Source: DATKGW01 sp035510605
GTDB lineage: Bacteria; Patescibacteriota; Saccharimonadia; Saccharimonadales; CAIOMD01
DNA length: 30,080 nt
Assembly (NCBI GenBank): GCA_035510605.1
Contig: DATKGW010000017.1
Span: 1-30,080, forward strand
Direction: 5' to 3'
The position numbers were made by a program, and so were the translations under genes. This document shows, one piece after another, positions 22,268 to 28,281 of this stretch. Position 1 is the first letter of the stretch. Each line of letters starts with the position of its first letter. The notes below the pieces were generated by a model. It was given only the letters and a program-made list of their open reading frames with translations. It was not told the origin of the DNA and searched no databases.

Positions 22268-23158
22268 TTAATTAAATGAAGCTTCAATCGCTATGGGCTT
22301 AATATTACCAAAAAACTCAATTGAACGATTATTAGTAACCACCGTACTGTTTGGCAGGCTACTAACCATAGATTTCGTAACATTATACAAACTTTTAGGC
22401 AAAAATAAATATAGCCATAAAACACCCGGCCATTTAGGTAGAAATGATATACATATAATGTGCAGACTTTTACCCTTAAATTGTGCATAACGAAGCATTA
22501 TTTCTTTATAAGACATAACCTCCGGGCCGCCAATCTCAATAATCTCATGTCGATTTACGGAAACCGTTATGGCCTTGGCTAAATATTGGGTGACATCGCT
22601 TATTGCGATTGGTTGAATTGGAGTATAAGCCCAGTTCGGCAATATCATTATGGGCAATCTATTGACCAGCGTCTTAATAACTTCAAAAGAGGTACTGCCT
22701 TGGCCAACTATTATCGAAGCTCTAAACTCTAAAACCAGTGGCAAATTTTGCCTTAATATACGGCCAATACTTTGGCGGCTAGCCAGATGCTTGGATAGTT
22801 TTTGTTTTTCATCACCTAAACCGCCAAGGTAAATTATCCGTTTAATGTCACATTTTTTAGCAACTCTGCAAAATGCCTTGGCGGCTTTGTCTTCTTTTTC
22901 AACGAAGTTACGACTATTTTTACCAAGTGTATGTACTAGATAGAACGCCACCGTAGTGCCGGTTAGGCTCTTGGCCATTGCCGGTTCGTCTAAAATATCG
23001 CCGTGAACGGCTGACAATCGCTTGTTATTTTTGGTTGTTGTCATAAGATTTTGAGGATGGCGGCTGATGGCCAGAATTTTATGGTCTGTTGTCTTTAATA
23101 AATAATCAACCAAATTTTGGCCGACAAAACCGCTGGCTCCCAGTATAGCTATGGTCAT
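22268..23158 (-). CDS. Atypical SDR / NAD(P)H-binding epimerase-like protein
   Basis: A 296-aa protein with an N-terminal dinucleotide-binding motif GASGFVG (7-13). SRHPQNL follows the second strand, and HGDILDEPAMAKSL and YLVHTL continue the pattern of atypical SDRs (NmrA/NDUFA9-like, with Y/H-S-L style loops). IKRIIYLGGLG and EFRASIIVGQGSTSFE are further conserved strands. PNWAYTPIQPIAISDVTQYL is the typical substrate-domain hinge. Relatives act on quinone- or lipid-related substrates or serve as redox sensors. The exact substrate is unknown. TAAAAT ends 6 nt before the ATG, so the mRNA may be leaderless. Confidence 0.8.
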   Translation of the reverse strand: MTIAILGASGFVGQNLVDYLLKTTDHKILAISRHPQNLMTTTKNNKRLSAVHGDILDEPAMAKSLTGTTVAFYLVHTLGKNSRNFVEKEDKAAKAFCRVAKKCDIKRIIYLGGLGDEKQKLSKHLASRQSIGRILRQNLPLVLEFRASIIVGQGSTSFEVIKTLVNRLPIMILPNWAYTPIQPIAISDVTQYLAKAITVSVNRHEIIEIGGPEVMSYKEIMLRYAQFKGKSLHIICISFLPKWPGVLWLYLFLPKSLYNVTKSMVSSLPNSTVVTNNRSIEFFGNIKPIAIEASFN

Positions 23159-23164
23159 ATATCT

Positions 23165-23170
23165 ATTTTA
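23165..23170 (-). promoter_or_regulatory. -10 box next to the SDR start codon
   Basis: On the minus strand TAAAAT (or the overlapping TGG-CATAAA) lies 6 nt before the ATG. This matches the pattern of the other short-leader genes, although the TGn element is imperfect. Confidence 0.35.
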
Positions 23171-23252
23171 TGCCACTCAGACTAAAAATCTGCCTTTTTT
23201 GGTTCATTAGCCCAAGTGTTGATTAGGAGTATCATGAATTGTCTGTAAGAAA

Positions 23253-23278
23253 TTTTACCAGCAGCCATCATGGTAAAA
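23253..23278. repeat. Inverted repeat over the histidine kinase start region
   Basis: TTTTACCA-N10-TGGTAAAA is a perfect 8-bp inverted repeat ending 4 nt before the ATG at 23283. Its right arm looks like the TGG-TAAAA extended -10 used at 19839-19847. It could be an operator that occludes the promoter. Confidence 0.45.
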
Positions 23279-23282
23279 GCGT

Positions 23283-24314
23283 ATGATTATTATCAATATC
23301 AGGATGAAAAAGATTTCAGAACCGACTAGATCATCCAAAATCAAGCATGGGATTGAATCCAATGCTAAGTTTTCTATATTTATTTTTATTATTCTAGTAA
23401 GTCTTATTATGCTATTGGTTTGGCGAGAACAACGTCGCCTGCTAACAACAGATCATAGCCCCACAGCTATAGGCACCGAAAGAATAGAATTCATTTTGCT
23501 TGGAGTTTTGGCTATAGGCTTGGCGATAGTTTCGATATTATATCTAGTTTCTATAATTAGGGCCCAAAAAATTGTAAATTTTGAGCGCTTAGAGGCACAA
23601 AATTCCAAAGACGAGCTTTTATCTCTAGCCTCACACCAGTTAAGGACTCCGGCAACGGCTGTTAAACAATATCTAGGTATGGTGCTAGAAGGTTATGTCG
23701 GTAGTACCACTAAGCAACAGTACCAAATATTAAAAAAAGCTTACCTTAGCAATGAACGTCAGATTGAGACCATTAACCAAATTTTATACATTACCAGGGC
23801 TGATGCCGGGCGACTAGTGTTACAAAAATCAAATTTTAATCTCAACCAGGTAATAAAAGAAGTTATGTCTGATATTGCCAAAACCATTAAAGAAAATCAT
23901 CAAAAATTAGTGTTCGATCCGACATATGTCGATATACCTATTTTCGCTGATAAGCATTGCATAAGGCTGGTTATCGAAAACCTGCTGACAAATGCCAGCA
24001 AATACACTTATAAGGGAGGAAAAATCACCATTGAAACAGATAGGAATGACAATAACACCACCATGTCGGTTAGTGATACAGGCGTCGGGATACATTCTGA
24101 TGATAGGAATAAATTATTTAAAAAATTCTCTCGTCTTGATAATGAATTATCTATCCAAGCTGGTGGCAGTGGACTTGGACTGTTTTTGGGCAAGATATTA
24201 GTTGAGATGCATGGGGGGAACATCAATGTAACATCAAAACCTCAAGAAGGCTCCACTTTTACTGTTCAACTACCAACTCACCACACCAAAATAAGATTAA
24301 CTGAGTTAGTTTAA
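23283..24314 (+). CDS. Membrane sensor histidine kinase
   Basis: A 343-aa HisKA/HATPase_c kinase. Two membrane helices (about 29-47 and 69-93) enclose a short extracytoplasmic loop of about 20 residues, too small for a classic sensor domain. The H-box SLASHQLRTP has the phospho-acceptor H118. The catalytic domain has the N-box ENLLTNASKYT, G1 SDTGVGI, an F-box LFKKFSRLD and G2 GGSGLGLFLG. It probably phosphorylates the receiver protein encoded 92 nt downstream. The start is uncertain: ATG 23283 or ATG 23304 (MKKISEPT); neither has a strong Shine-Dalgarno. Confidence 0.9.
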   Translation: MIIINIRMKKISEPTRSSKIKHGIESNAKFSIFIFIILVSLIMLLVWREQRRLLTTDHSPTAIGTERIEFILLGVLAIGLAIVSILYLVSIIRAQKIVNFERLEAQNSKDELLSLASHQLRTPATAVKQYLGMVLEGYVGSTTKQQYQILKKAYLSNERQIETINQILYITRADAGRLVLQKSNFNLNQVIKEVMSDIAKTIKENHQKLVFDPTYVDIPIFADKHCIRLVIENLLTNASKYTYKGGKITIETDRNDNNTTMSVSDTGVGIHSDDRNKLFKKFSRLDNELSIQAGGSGLGLFLGKILVEMHGGNINVTSKPQEGSTFTVQLPTHHTKIRLTELV

Positions 24315-24412
24315 ATTAAGATGAAATATTCACTGATAAAATCTATTTTAATCTTCATAATATCGTTTAACAGCTTTAAATTAAGTAATTTAATAGATAA
24401 AGGAGTGTGCGT

Positions 24413-24784
24413 GTGAGCAGTAACACTATCTTAATTATTGAGGACGAAGCGGTTTTAAGCGAAGCCTATACTATGATTCTGCAAAAAGAGGGTTTTAAAA
24501 CCATAGCTGCATTTGATGGTAAAGAAGCTTTAAAGATTGTTGATGAACAGCCCGTAGATATTATTTTATTAGACTTACGCATGCCACATATGGGTGGGTT
24601 AGAATTTCTAAAAGAAGTCCATAAAAAACAGAAGACTATCCCAAAAACTATTGTTTTCAGTAATTATGACGTTCAAAAAGATATCGATGAAGCCTTTAAA
24701 TACGGAGCCACCAGATACATGTTAAAAGCCTGGGCCTCACCTAAAGAACTAGTCAAAGTGGTAAGAGATACCCTGGGCGGATAA
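24413..24784 (+). CDS. Stand-alone receiver-domain response regulator
   Basis: A 123-aa CheY-like protein without an output domain. The acidic pair is in IIEDEA (about 9-14), the phospho-acceptor is D54 in LLDLRMP, the switch Ser is in VFSNY (83) and the conserved Lys is K105 in MLKAW. The GTG at 24413 is preferred over the in-frame GTG at 24407, because AAAGGAG (24399-24405) is 7 nt from the former but only 1 nt from the latter. It is paired with the kinase upstream. Lacking a DNA-binding domain, it must signal through protein contacts. Its stop is 2 nt from the convergent Crp-family gene. Confidence 0.92.
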   Translation: MSSNTILIIEDEAVLSEAYTMILQKEGFKTIAAFDGKEALKIVDEQPVDIILLDLRMPHMGGLEFLKEVHKKQKTIPKTIVFSNYDVQKDIDEAFKYGATRYMLKAWASPKELVKVVRDTLGG

Positions 24785-24786
24785 CT

Positions 24787-25476
24787 TTAATATTTAAAAT
24801 TCATAAAATCGTCTGAACCCAACATCGCCAGTAGTTTGGAAGTCGATACGGTATAGTATTGATCTTTGTAACTAATGACACCGTTCTTTTTTAAACGGTT
24901 TAGTTCAACACTGGTTGTTTCTCTGGTCAGGCCTGTCATACTGGCAATATCTTGATGGGTGAGTCGTAACATTATAGTTTTGGCATCATTGCTAACCCGG
25001 CTGCCAAACCTTAGGATTAGATACTGCAAAATATAAAGAACTTTGTCGGCACCTTTTGATTGTTCAAGAGCATTGACTTGTTGTACAGCTCCGGTATACA
25101 AACCTATGTATTGATCAAACATTTTGCGAGCCAAATCATCATCGTTTTTAATAGTTTCATGCACCACTTCTCGATCCAGTATATAGAGAGTACAGTTACC
25201 AAAAGCTTCATAATTATACAAGCTAACCGGTGACTTATTGAATACCCAAGCCGGTGGGATAAATTCACCCGGGGCAGATAAGGCTACGATTTTCTCGTCG
25301 CCATTAGTACCGATATCAAAAACCTTTATAACGCCACTTTTAATTAAATAAGCATTTCTGGGTACTTCGCCCTGGTATAAAATCGATTCACCTGACTCGT
25401 AAGATACAGATCGACATTTTGATAAAAGTTTATCAAAACCCGGAGAAACCGATTTTATTATGTTTAGGCTTTTCAT
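24787..25476 (-). CDS. Crp/Fnr-family transcription regulator
   Basis: A 229-aa regulator. The cyclic-nucleotide-binding-like barrel (about 15-125) includes YESGESILYQGEVPRNAYLIKSG and PGEFIPPAWVF. The long dimer helix (about 125-150) is followed by a Crp-type winged helix with LTHQDIASMTGLTRETTSVELNRLKKNGVI. There are no Fnr-type N-terminal cysteine clusters. The PGEFIPP segment differs from the cAMP-binding GExGE..R..T motif, so cAMP is unlikely as ligand. It is convergent with the two-component pair. The Shine-Dalgarno is weak. Confidence 0.9.
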   Translation of the reverse strand: MKSLNIIKSVSPGFDKLLSKCRSVSYESGESILYQGEVPRNAYLIKSGVIKVFDIGTNGDEKIVALSAPGEFIPPAWVFNKSPVSLYNYEAFGNCTLYILDREVVHETIKNDDDLARKMFDQYIGLYTGAVQQVNALEQSKGADKVLYILQYLILRFGSRVSNDAKTIMLRLTHQDIASMTGLTRETTSVELNRLKKNGVISYKDQYYTVSTSKLLAMLGSDDFMNFKY

Positions 25477-25511
25477 TTCATTACCACGACACAGACTCCG
25501 TTGCTATATTT

Positions 25512-25540
25512 ATTATAGTAAATAGTCCCATATTTGAGAA
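25512..25540 (-). promoter_or_regulatory. Promoter of the Crp/Fnr-family gene
   Basis: On the minus strand TTCTCA (25540-25535) and a consensus TATAAT (25517-25512) are 17 bp apart; the leader would be about 29 nt. Confidence 0.5.
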
Positions 25541-25592
25541 ACTTACAACAATTGTCTGTCTGATTTAAAAAATACTGGTGCCAAAAAGCTAT

Positions 25593-25628
25593 AAAAAAAC
25601 ATCAGCTTAAGAAAGCTGATGTTTTTTT
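25593..25628 (-). terminator. Strong terminator after the 56-aa gene
   Basis: A perfect 16-bp stem (AAAAAAACATCAGCTT / AAGCTGATGTTTTTTT) with a 4-nt loop. It is symmetric, so it can act in both directions, but only the minus-strand 56-aa gene has a visible transcript leading into it. Confidence 0.9.
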
Positions 25629-25674
25629 AAGTCCGGGGTTGATAATGTGTGATTTAAGACATTCCACTATATGA

Positions 25675-25701
25675 CACAAGTGTATATAAATGTATCTTGT
25701 G
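25675..25701. repeat. Inverted repeat downstream of the 56-aa gene
   Basis: CACAAG-N15-CTTGTG, a 6-bp inverted repeat with an AT-rich centre, lies between the stop of the 56-aa gene and its terminator. Role unknown. Confidence 0.3.
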
Positions 25702-25705
25702 ATTA

Positions 25706-25876
25706 TTAGGATGCGACTCTGCTGTTCTTAAAAGAGACAACCAGGTTAGGGTGTCTCAGTAGAACTTGCCGTCTGGCCAGGTGTGTCTCCATTTTTTCAG
25801 CCCACTTTGAGGCCAATCTATCATAAATTTCTAATCTCTGCTCATCCGTAATGTTGTGTCGATATAACGAGCTCAC
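25706..25876 (-). CDS. Small soluble protein of 56 aa, unknown function
   Basis: A GTG-started frame of 56 codons ending in TAA. GAGGGGG lies 7 nt before the GTG, one of the strongest Shine-Dalgarno sites in the window. The protein begins MSSLYRHNITDEQRLEIYDR and has a charged amphipathic helix at 9-40 (ITDEQRLEIYDRLASKWAE, then METHLARRQVLL), with a basic C-terminus. No membrane segment or Cys is present. It fills an otherwise empty 650-nt gap and is followed by a strong terminator, which together make a real monocistronic gene likely. The helix with Arg/Lys residues could bind nucleic acid or a protein partner; the family is not recognised. Confidence 0.7.
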   Translation of the reverse strand: MSSLYRHNITDEQRLEIYDRLASKWAEKMETHLARRQVLLRHPNLVVSFKNSRVAS

Positions 25877-25945
25877 TTTTTATCCCCCTCTAACTAAGTT
25901 ACGAATCTAGCCTACAGCGAAATTATGAGTCGTAGCTGTGAAAAT

Positions 25946-25964
25946 TATTACCATTTTGGTAATA
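25946..25964. repeat. Operator-like inverted repeat
   Basis: TATTACC-ATTTT-GGTAATA is a perfect 7-bp inverted repeat with 5-nt spacing, upstream of both the 56-aa gene (-) and the 26130 gene (+). A dimeric regulator could bind it; it does not match the TGTGA-N6-TCACA Crp site. Confidence 0.45.
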
Positions 25965-26029
25965 GTGTTTTAGTCTATTTAGGTTTTGTATCTTATAAGC
26001 ATAAGGATCAACAGGAGTTTTAATTACAG

Positions 26030-26045
26030 TGTAGTTTATACTACA
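26030..26045. repeat. Inverted repeat overlapping a -10-like box
   Basis: TGTAGT-TTAT-ACTACA is a perfect 6-bp inverted repeat containing TATACT (26037-26042). It may be an operator or leader hairpin for the 26130 gene. Confidence 0.35.
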
Positions 26046-26068
26046 AGCAGATTTTTCAGTTATAGTAC

Positions 26069-26097
26069 TTGTAATCTTAAGCATAAATATCTATCAT
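26069..26097 (+). promoter_or_regulatory. Possible promoter of the 26130 gene
   Basis: TTGTAA (26069-26074) and TATCAT (26092-26097) are 17 bp apart. The leader would be about 26 nt and include AAGGAG. Confidence 0.4.
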
Positions 26098-26129
26098 CTA
26101 AAGTATTAAAGCAATAAGGAGATAAATAT

Positions 26130-26657
26130 ATGGGGCCATTAAATAAGCTGGAAACATCTTTGGAAGGTGTGTTCAAAGGTGCTCCCAAATTACCAAAAGG
26201 TGGTAAAGATGCCTTGGTAAAATATCTGCCATGGTTAACATTAATCGGTGGCGTATTAAGCCTGTGGGCAGCTTGGGCACTTTGGCACTGGGCACACATC
26301 GCTAACTCATTAATTGACTACGCCAACAGCCTTAGCCGGGCGTTTGGCGGCACAAATGTAGTTTCGTCACGCATGACAGTTTCTATTTGGTTAGGCGTTA
26401 TTGTTTTAGCTGTCGAAGCCGTAGTCTATCTTTTGGCCTTCCCGGGTTTAAGGGATCACAAAAAAGCTGGTTGGAATATGTTATTTTTGGGGTCAATCAT
26501 AAATATCGTTTATGGTATTGTCGTAATGTTCACTGATTATGGCAGTGCTGGCAATTTGATTGGCGCTATCATAGGTACCATCATTGGTTGGTGGTTACTG
26601 TTCCAGATTAAGGATTATTACACAGGCAAAAAAGCAGAAACTGCAGTTACCTCCTAA
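26130..26657 (+). CDS. Small membrane protein with four membrane helices
   Basis: A 175-aa protein of unknown function. After a soluble N-terminus (1-30) there are hydrophobic helices at about 33-53 (LPWLTLIGGVLSLWAAWALWHW), 84-105, 115-134 and 142-160. It ends with a hydrophilic tail. The second helix pair is separated by RDHKKAGWN, a cytoplasmic-looking basic loop. AAGGAG lies at good distance upstream of the ATG. It is monocistronic, with the bidirectional terminator 26672-26703 behind it. Two inverted repeats and a long AT-rich upstream region suggest regulated expression. Confidence 0.85.
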   Translation: MGPLNKLETSLEGVFKGAPKLPKGGKDALVKYLPWLTLIGGVLSLWAAWALWHWAHIANSLIDYANSLSRAFGGTNVVSSRMTVSIWLGVIVLAVEAVVYLLAFPGLRDHKKAGWNMLFLGSIINIVYGIVVMFTDYGSAGNLIGAIIGTIIGWWLLFQIKDYYTGKKAETAVTS

Positions 26658-26671
26658 AACAAACTACTAAA

Positions 26672-26703
26672 TAAAAGATCCGTTATTTTTAGCGGATCTT
26701 TTA
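26672..26703. terminator. Bidirectional terminator
   Basis: TAAAAGATCCG-N10-CGGATCTTTTA is a perfect 11-bp stem followed by T-rich sequence on both strands. It serves the membrane protein gene (+) and the DNA glycosylase gene (-), whose stop codon is inside the right arm. Confidence 0.88.
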
Positions 26704-27264
26704 TTTTTTAGAAATGTAGGGGTTGTCGGTTATATAAAACCGCCAGGGCAGATCAGTGGCATTTTTAATGCCGATTCTAGTTGTTTGAGTAATCTCTTTA
26801 GGTTTGATACCTGTTTCTAAGTGTAGTTTGCAGGCTTTATCAAAAATGTTGGTGCCATTATAGCTACCGGTAATACCCATAGCCTGGACTAATTTGGCTG
26901 GGCCGTTAGTCAACTGTAAATCTTCTATATTTAGGCCTCGGCGTTGTTTCATAAGATCAATACCATTAACCGGTTCGATGGCTCTGATTAACACCGCTTG
27001 GCCATTACCAATTTCTGCCGTCACAATATTAAATAGATAGTGCATCCCATAAGTAAAATAAACATAGATGGTGCCTGATTTTTCGAACATTGGCCAGGTA
27101 CGCCCGGTAGAGCCCTTAAAACTATGGCTGGCTCCGTCCAGCATGCTGTAAGCCTCGGTTTCGACAATATAGCCGGAGATTATGCCATCCGGAGTTTTAT
27201 TTACCAGCTTCCAACCCAACAGTGATTTGGCAGCTTTTAGCGAATTATCAAGGTTCAGCCTCAT
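26701..27264 (-). CDS. 3-methyladenine DNA glycosylase (AAG/MPG family)
   Basis: A 187-aa base-excision repair enzyme that removes alkylated purines from DNA. GYIVETEAYSMLDGASHSF (31-49) holds the catalytic Glu of the VETEAY motif. IYVYFTYGMHYLFNIVT and QAVLIRAIEPVNG are the conserved core strands, and LTNGPAKLVQAMGI the C-terminal motif. The frame stays open to 27339, but ATG 27264 (MRLNLDNSLKAAKSLLGWKLV) fits the family; the upstream extension (LKFVFTSIRLRPAKF...) is unlike it. There is no clear Shine-Dalgarno. It is divergent from the ABC exporter. Confidence 0.92.
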   Translation of the reverse strand: MRLNLDNSLKAAKSLLGWKLVNKTPDGIISGYIVETEAYSMLDGASHSFKGSTGRTWPMFEKSGTIYVYFTYGMHYLFNIVTAEIGNGQAVLIRAIEPVNGIDLMKQRRGLNIEDLQLTNGPAKLVQAMGITGSYNGTNIFDKACKLHLETGIKPKEITQTTRIGIKNATDLPWRFYITDNPYISKK

Positions 27265-27317
27265 AATGCTTAGAGTAACATAAGAAAGCTTGAACTTGGC
27301 TGGTCTTAATCTTATGC

Positions 27318-27346
27318 TAGTAAAGACAAACTTTAGCAATTATAAA
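27318..27346 (+). promoter_or_regulatory. Weak promoter candidate for the ABC exporter
   Basis: TAGTAA (27318-27323) and TATAAA (27341-27346) are 17 bp apart; the -35 box is poor. AGAGGG follows before the ATG at 27367. Confidence 0.3.
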
Positions 27347-27366
27347 TATCAATCAAAGAGGGCTAT

Positions 27367-28281
27367 ATGGATCCAATTATACAAACCAATAATTTGAGTA
27401 AAAAATACCGCTCGGTAGATGCTCTGGTATCTCTTAATTTGGATGTTAAAAAGGGCGAAGTACTGGGCTACCTTGGGCCTAACGGAGCAGGTAAAACCAC
27501 TACCATCCGTTTGTTTTTGGGCCTAATTAAACCAACCGCCGGCTGGGCCAAAATATTCGGCCTTGATAGTCAAAATAATAAGGTAGAAATCCATAAACGC
27601 TTAGCTTACATACCGGGCGAGGCGACATTGTGGCCATCGTTAACCGGAGCCGAGACACTGCACCTATTAGGTAAAATTCATGGCCAGATAGACACAAAAT
27701 ACCTAAAAACTCTGGCGAAGCGCTTCCAGTTTGATACCAGTAAAAAAGTCAGGGCCTATTCGCATGGCAACCGCCAAAAATTAAACATTATCGCCGCTCT
27801 TATGACCAGAGCCGAACTTTTGATATTGGATGAGCCGACGAATGGTTTAGATCCGTTGATGGAGCAGACTTTTCGTGAATGCGTTATAGAAGCTAAAAAC
27901 AGGGGCCAAACCGTGTTCTTGTCATCGCATATTTTAGATGAAGTCGAAGCACTTTGTGATAGGGTGGCGATTTTGAGCTCCGGCAAGCTAGTTGAGATCG
28001 GTACTTTAAAAGAAATGCGCCACTTATCAGCTTTAACTGTAGAAGCCACCTTTGACGGTACTCCGCCCAAGGTTGATCATATTAAAGGTATCAGCAATAT
28101 CCATATTGTTGGTCATCAGCTAAATTGCCAAATCCATGGCTCGATTGACGAGTTGCTTGGCGCACTGGCTAAAGCCCACCCCAAGTCTTTACTCAGCCGC
28201 GAGCCAACTCTAGAAGAGTTATTTTTATCTTTATACGGTGACAAAGATATAAAAAATCCGGAGGTTGACGATGAGCGCTGA
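27367..28281 (+). CDS. ABC transporter ATP-binding protein (ABC-2 exporter, actinobacterial type)
   Basis: A 304-aa ATPase. Walker A GPNGAGKTT is near 38-46, the Q-loop region AYIPGEATLWPSLTGAETL near 79-97, the signature YSHGNRQK near 131-138 in place of LSGGQQ, and Walker B LLILDEPTNGLD near 155-166. The H-loop SSHILDEVEALCDRVAIL follows. The GEATLWPSLTG and Y-S-x-G-N-R-Q-K form is typical of the DrrA-like and polyketide-exporter ATPases of Actinobacteria. It powers the permease encoded next, whose start overlaps by 11 nt. The exported substrate is unknown. Confidence 0.92.
   Translation: MDPIIQTNNLSKKYRSVDALVSLNLDVKKGEVLGYLGPNGAGKTTTIRLFLGLIKPTAGWAKIFGLDSQNNKVEIHKRLAYIPGEATLWPSLTGAETLHLLGKIHGQIDTKYLKTLAKRFQFDTSKKVRAYSHGNRQKLNIIAALMTRAELLILDEPTNGLDPLMEQTFRECVIEAKNRGQTVFLSSHILDEVEALCDRVAILSSGKLVEIGTLKEMRHLSALTVEATFDGTPPKVDHIKGISNIHIVGHQLNCQIHGSIDELLGALAKAHPKSLLSREPTLEELFLSLYGDKDIKNPEVDDER

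Noticed and set aside
25941..25970. Crp binding site next to TGTGAAAATTATTACC
   Set aside because: Only the left TGTGA half is present; the right half TCACA is missing and the real symmetry is TATTACC/GGTAATA.
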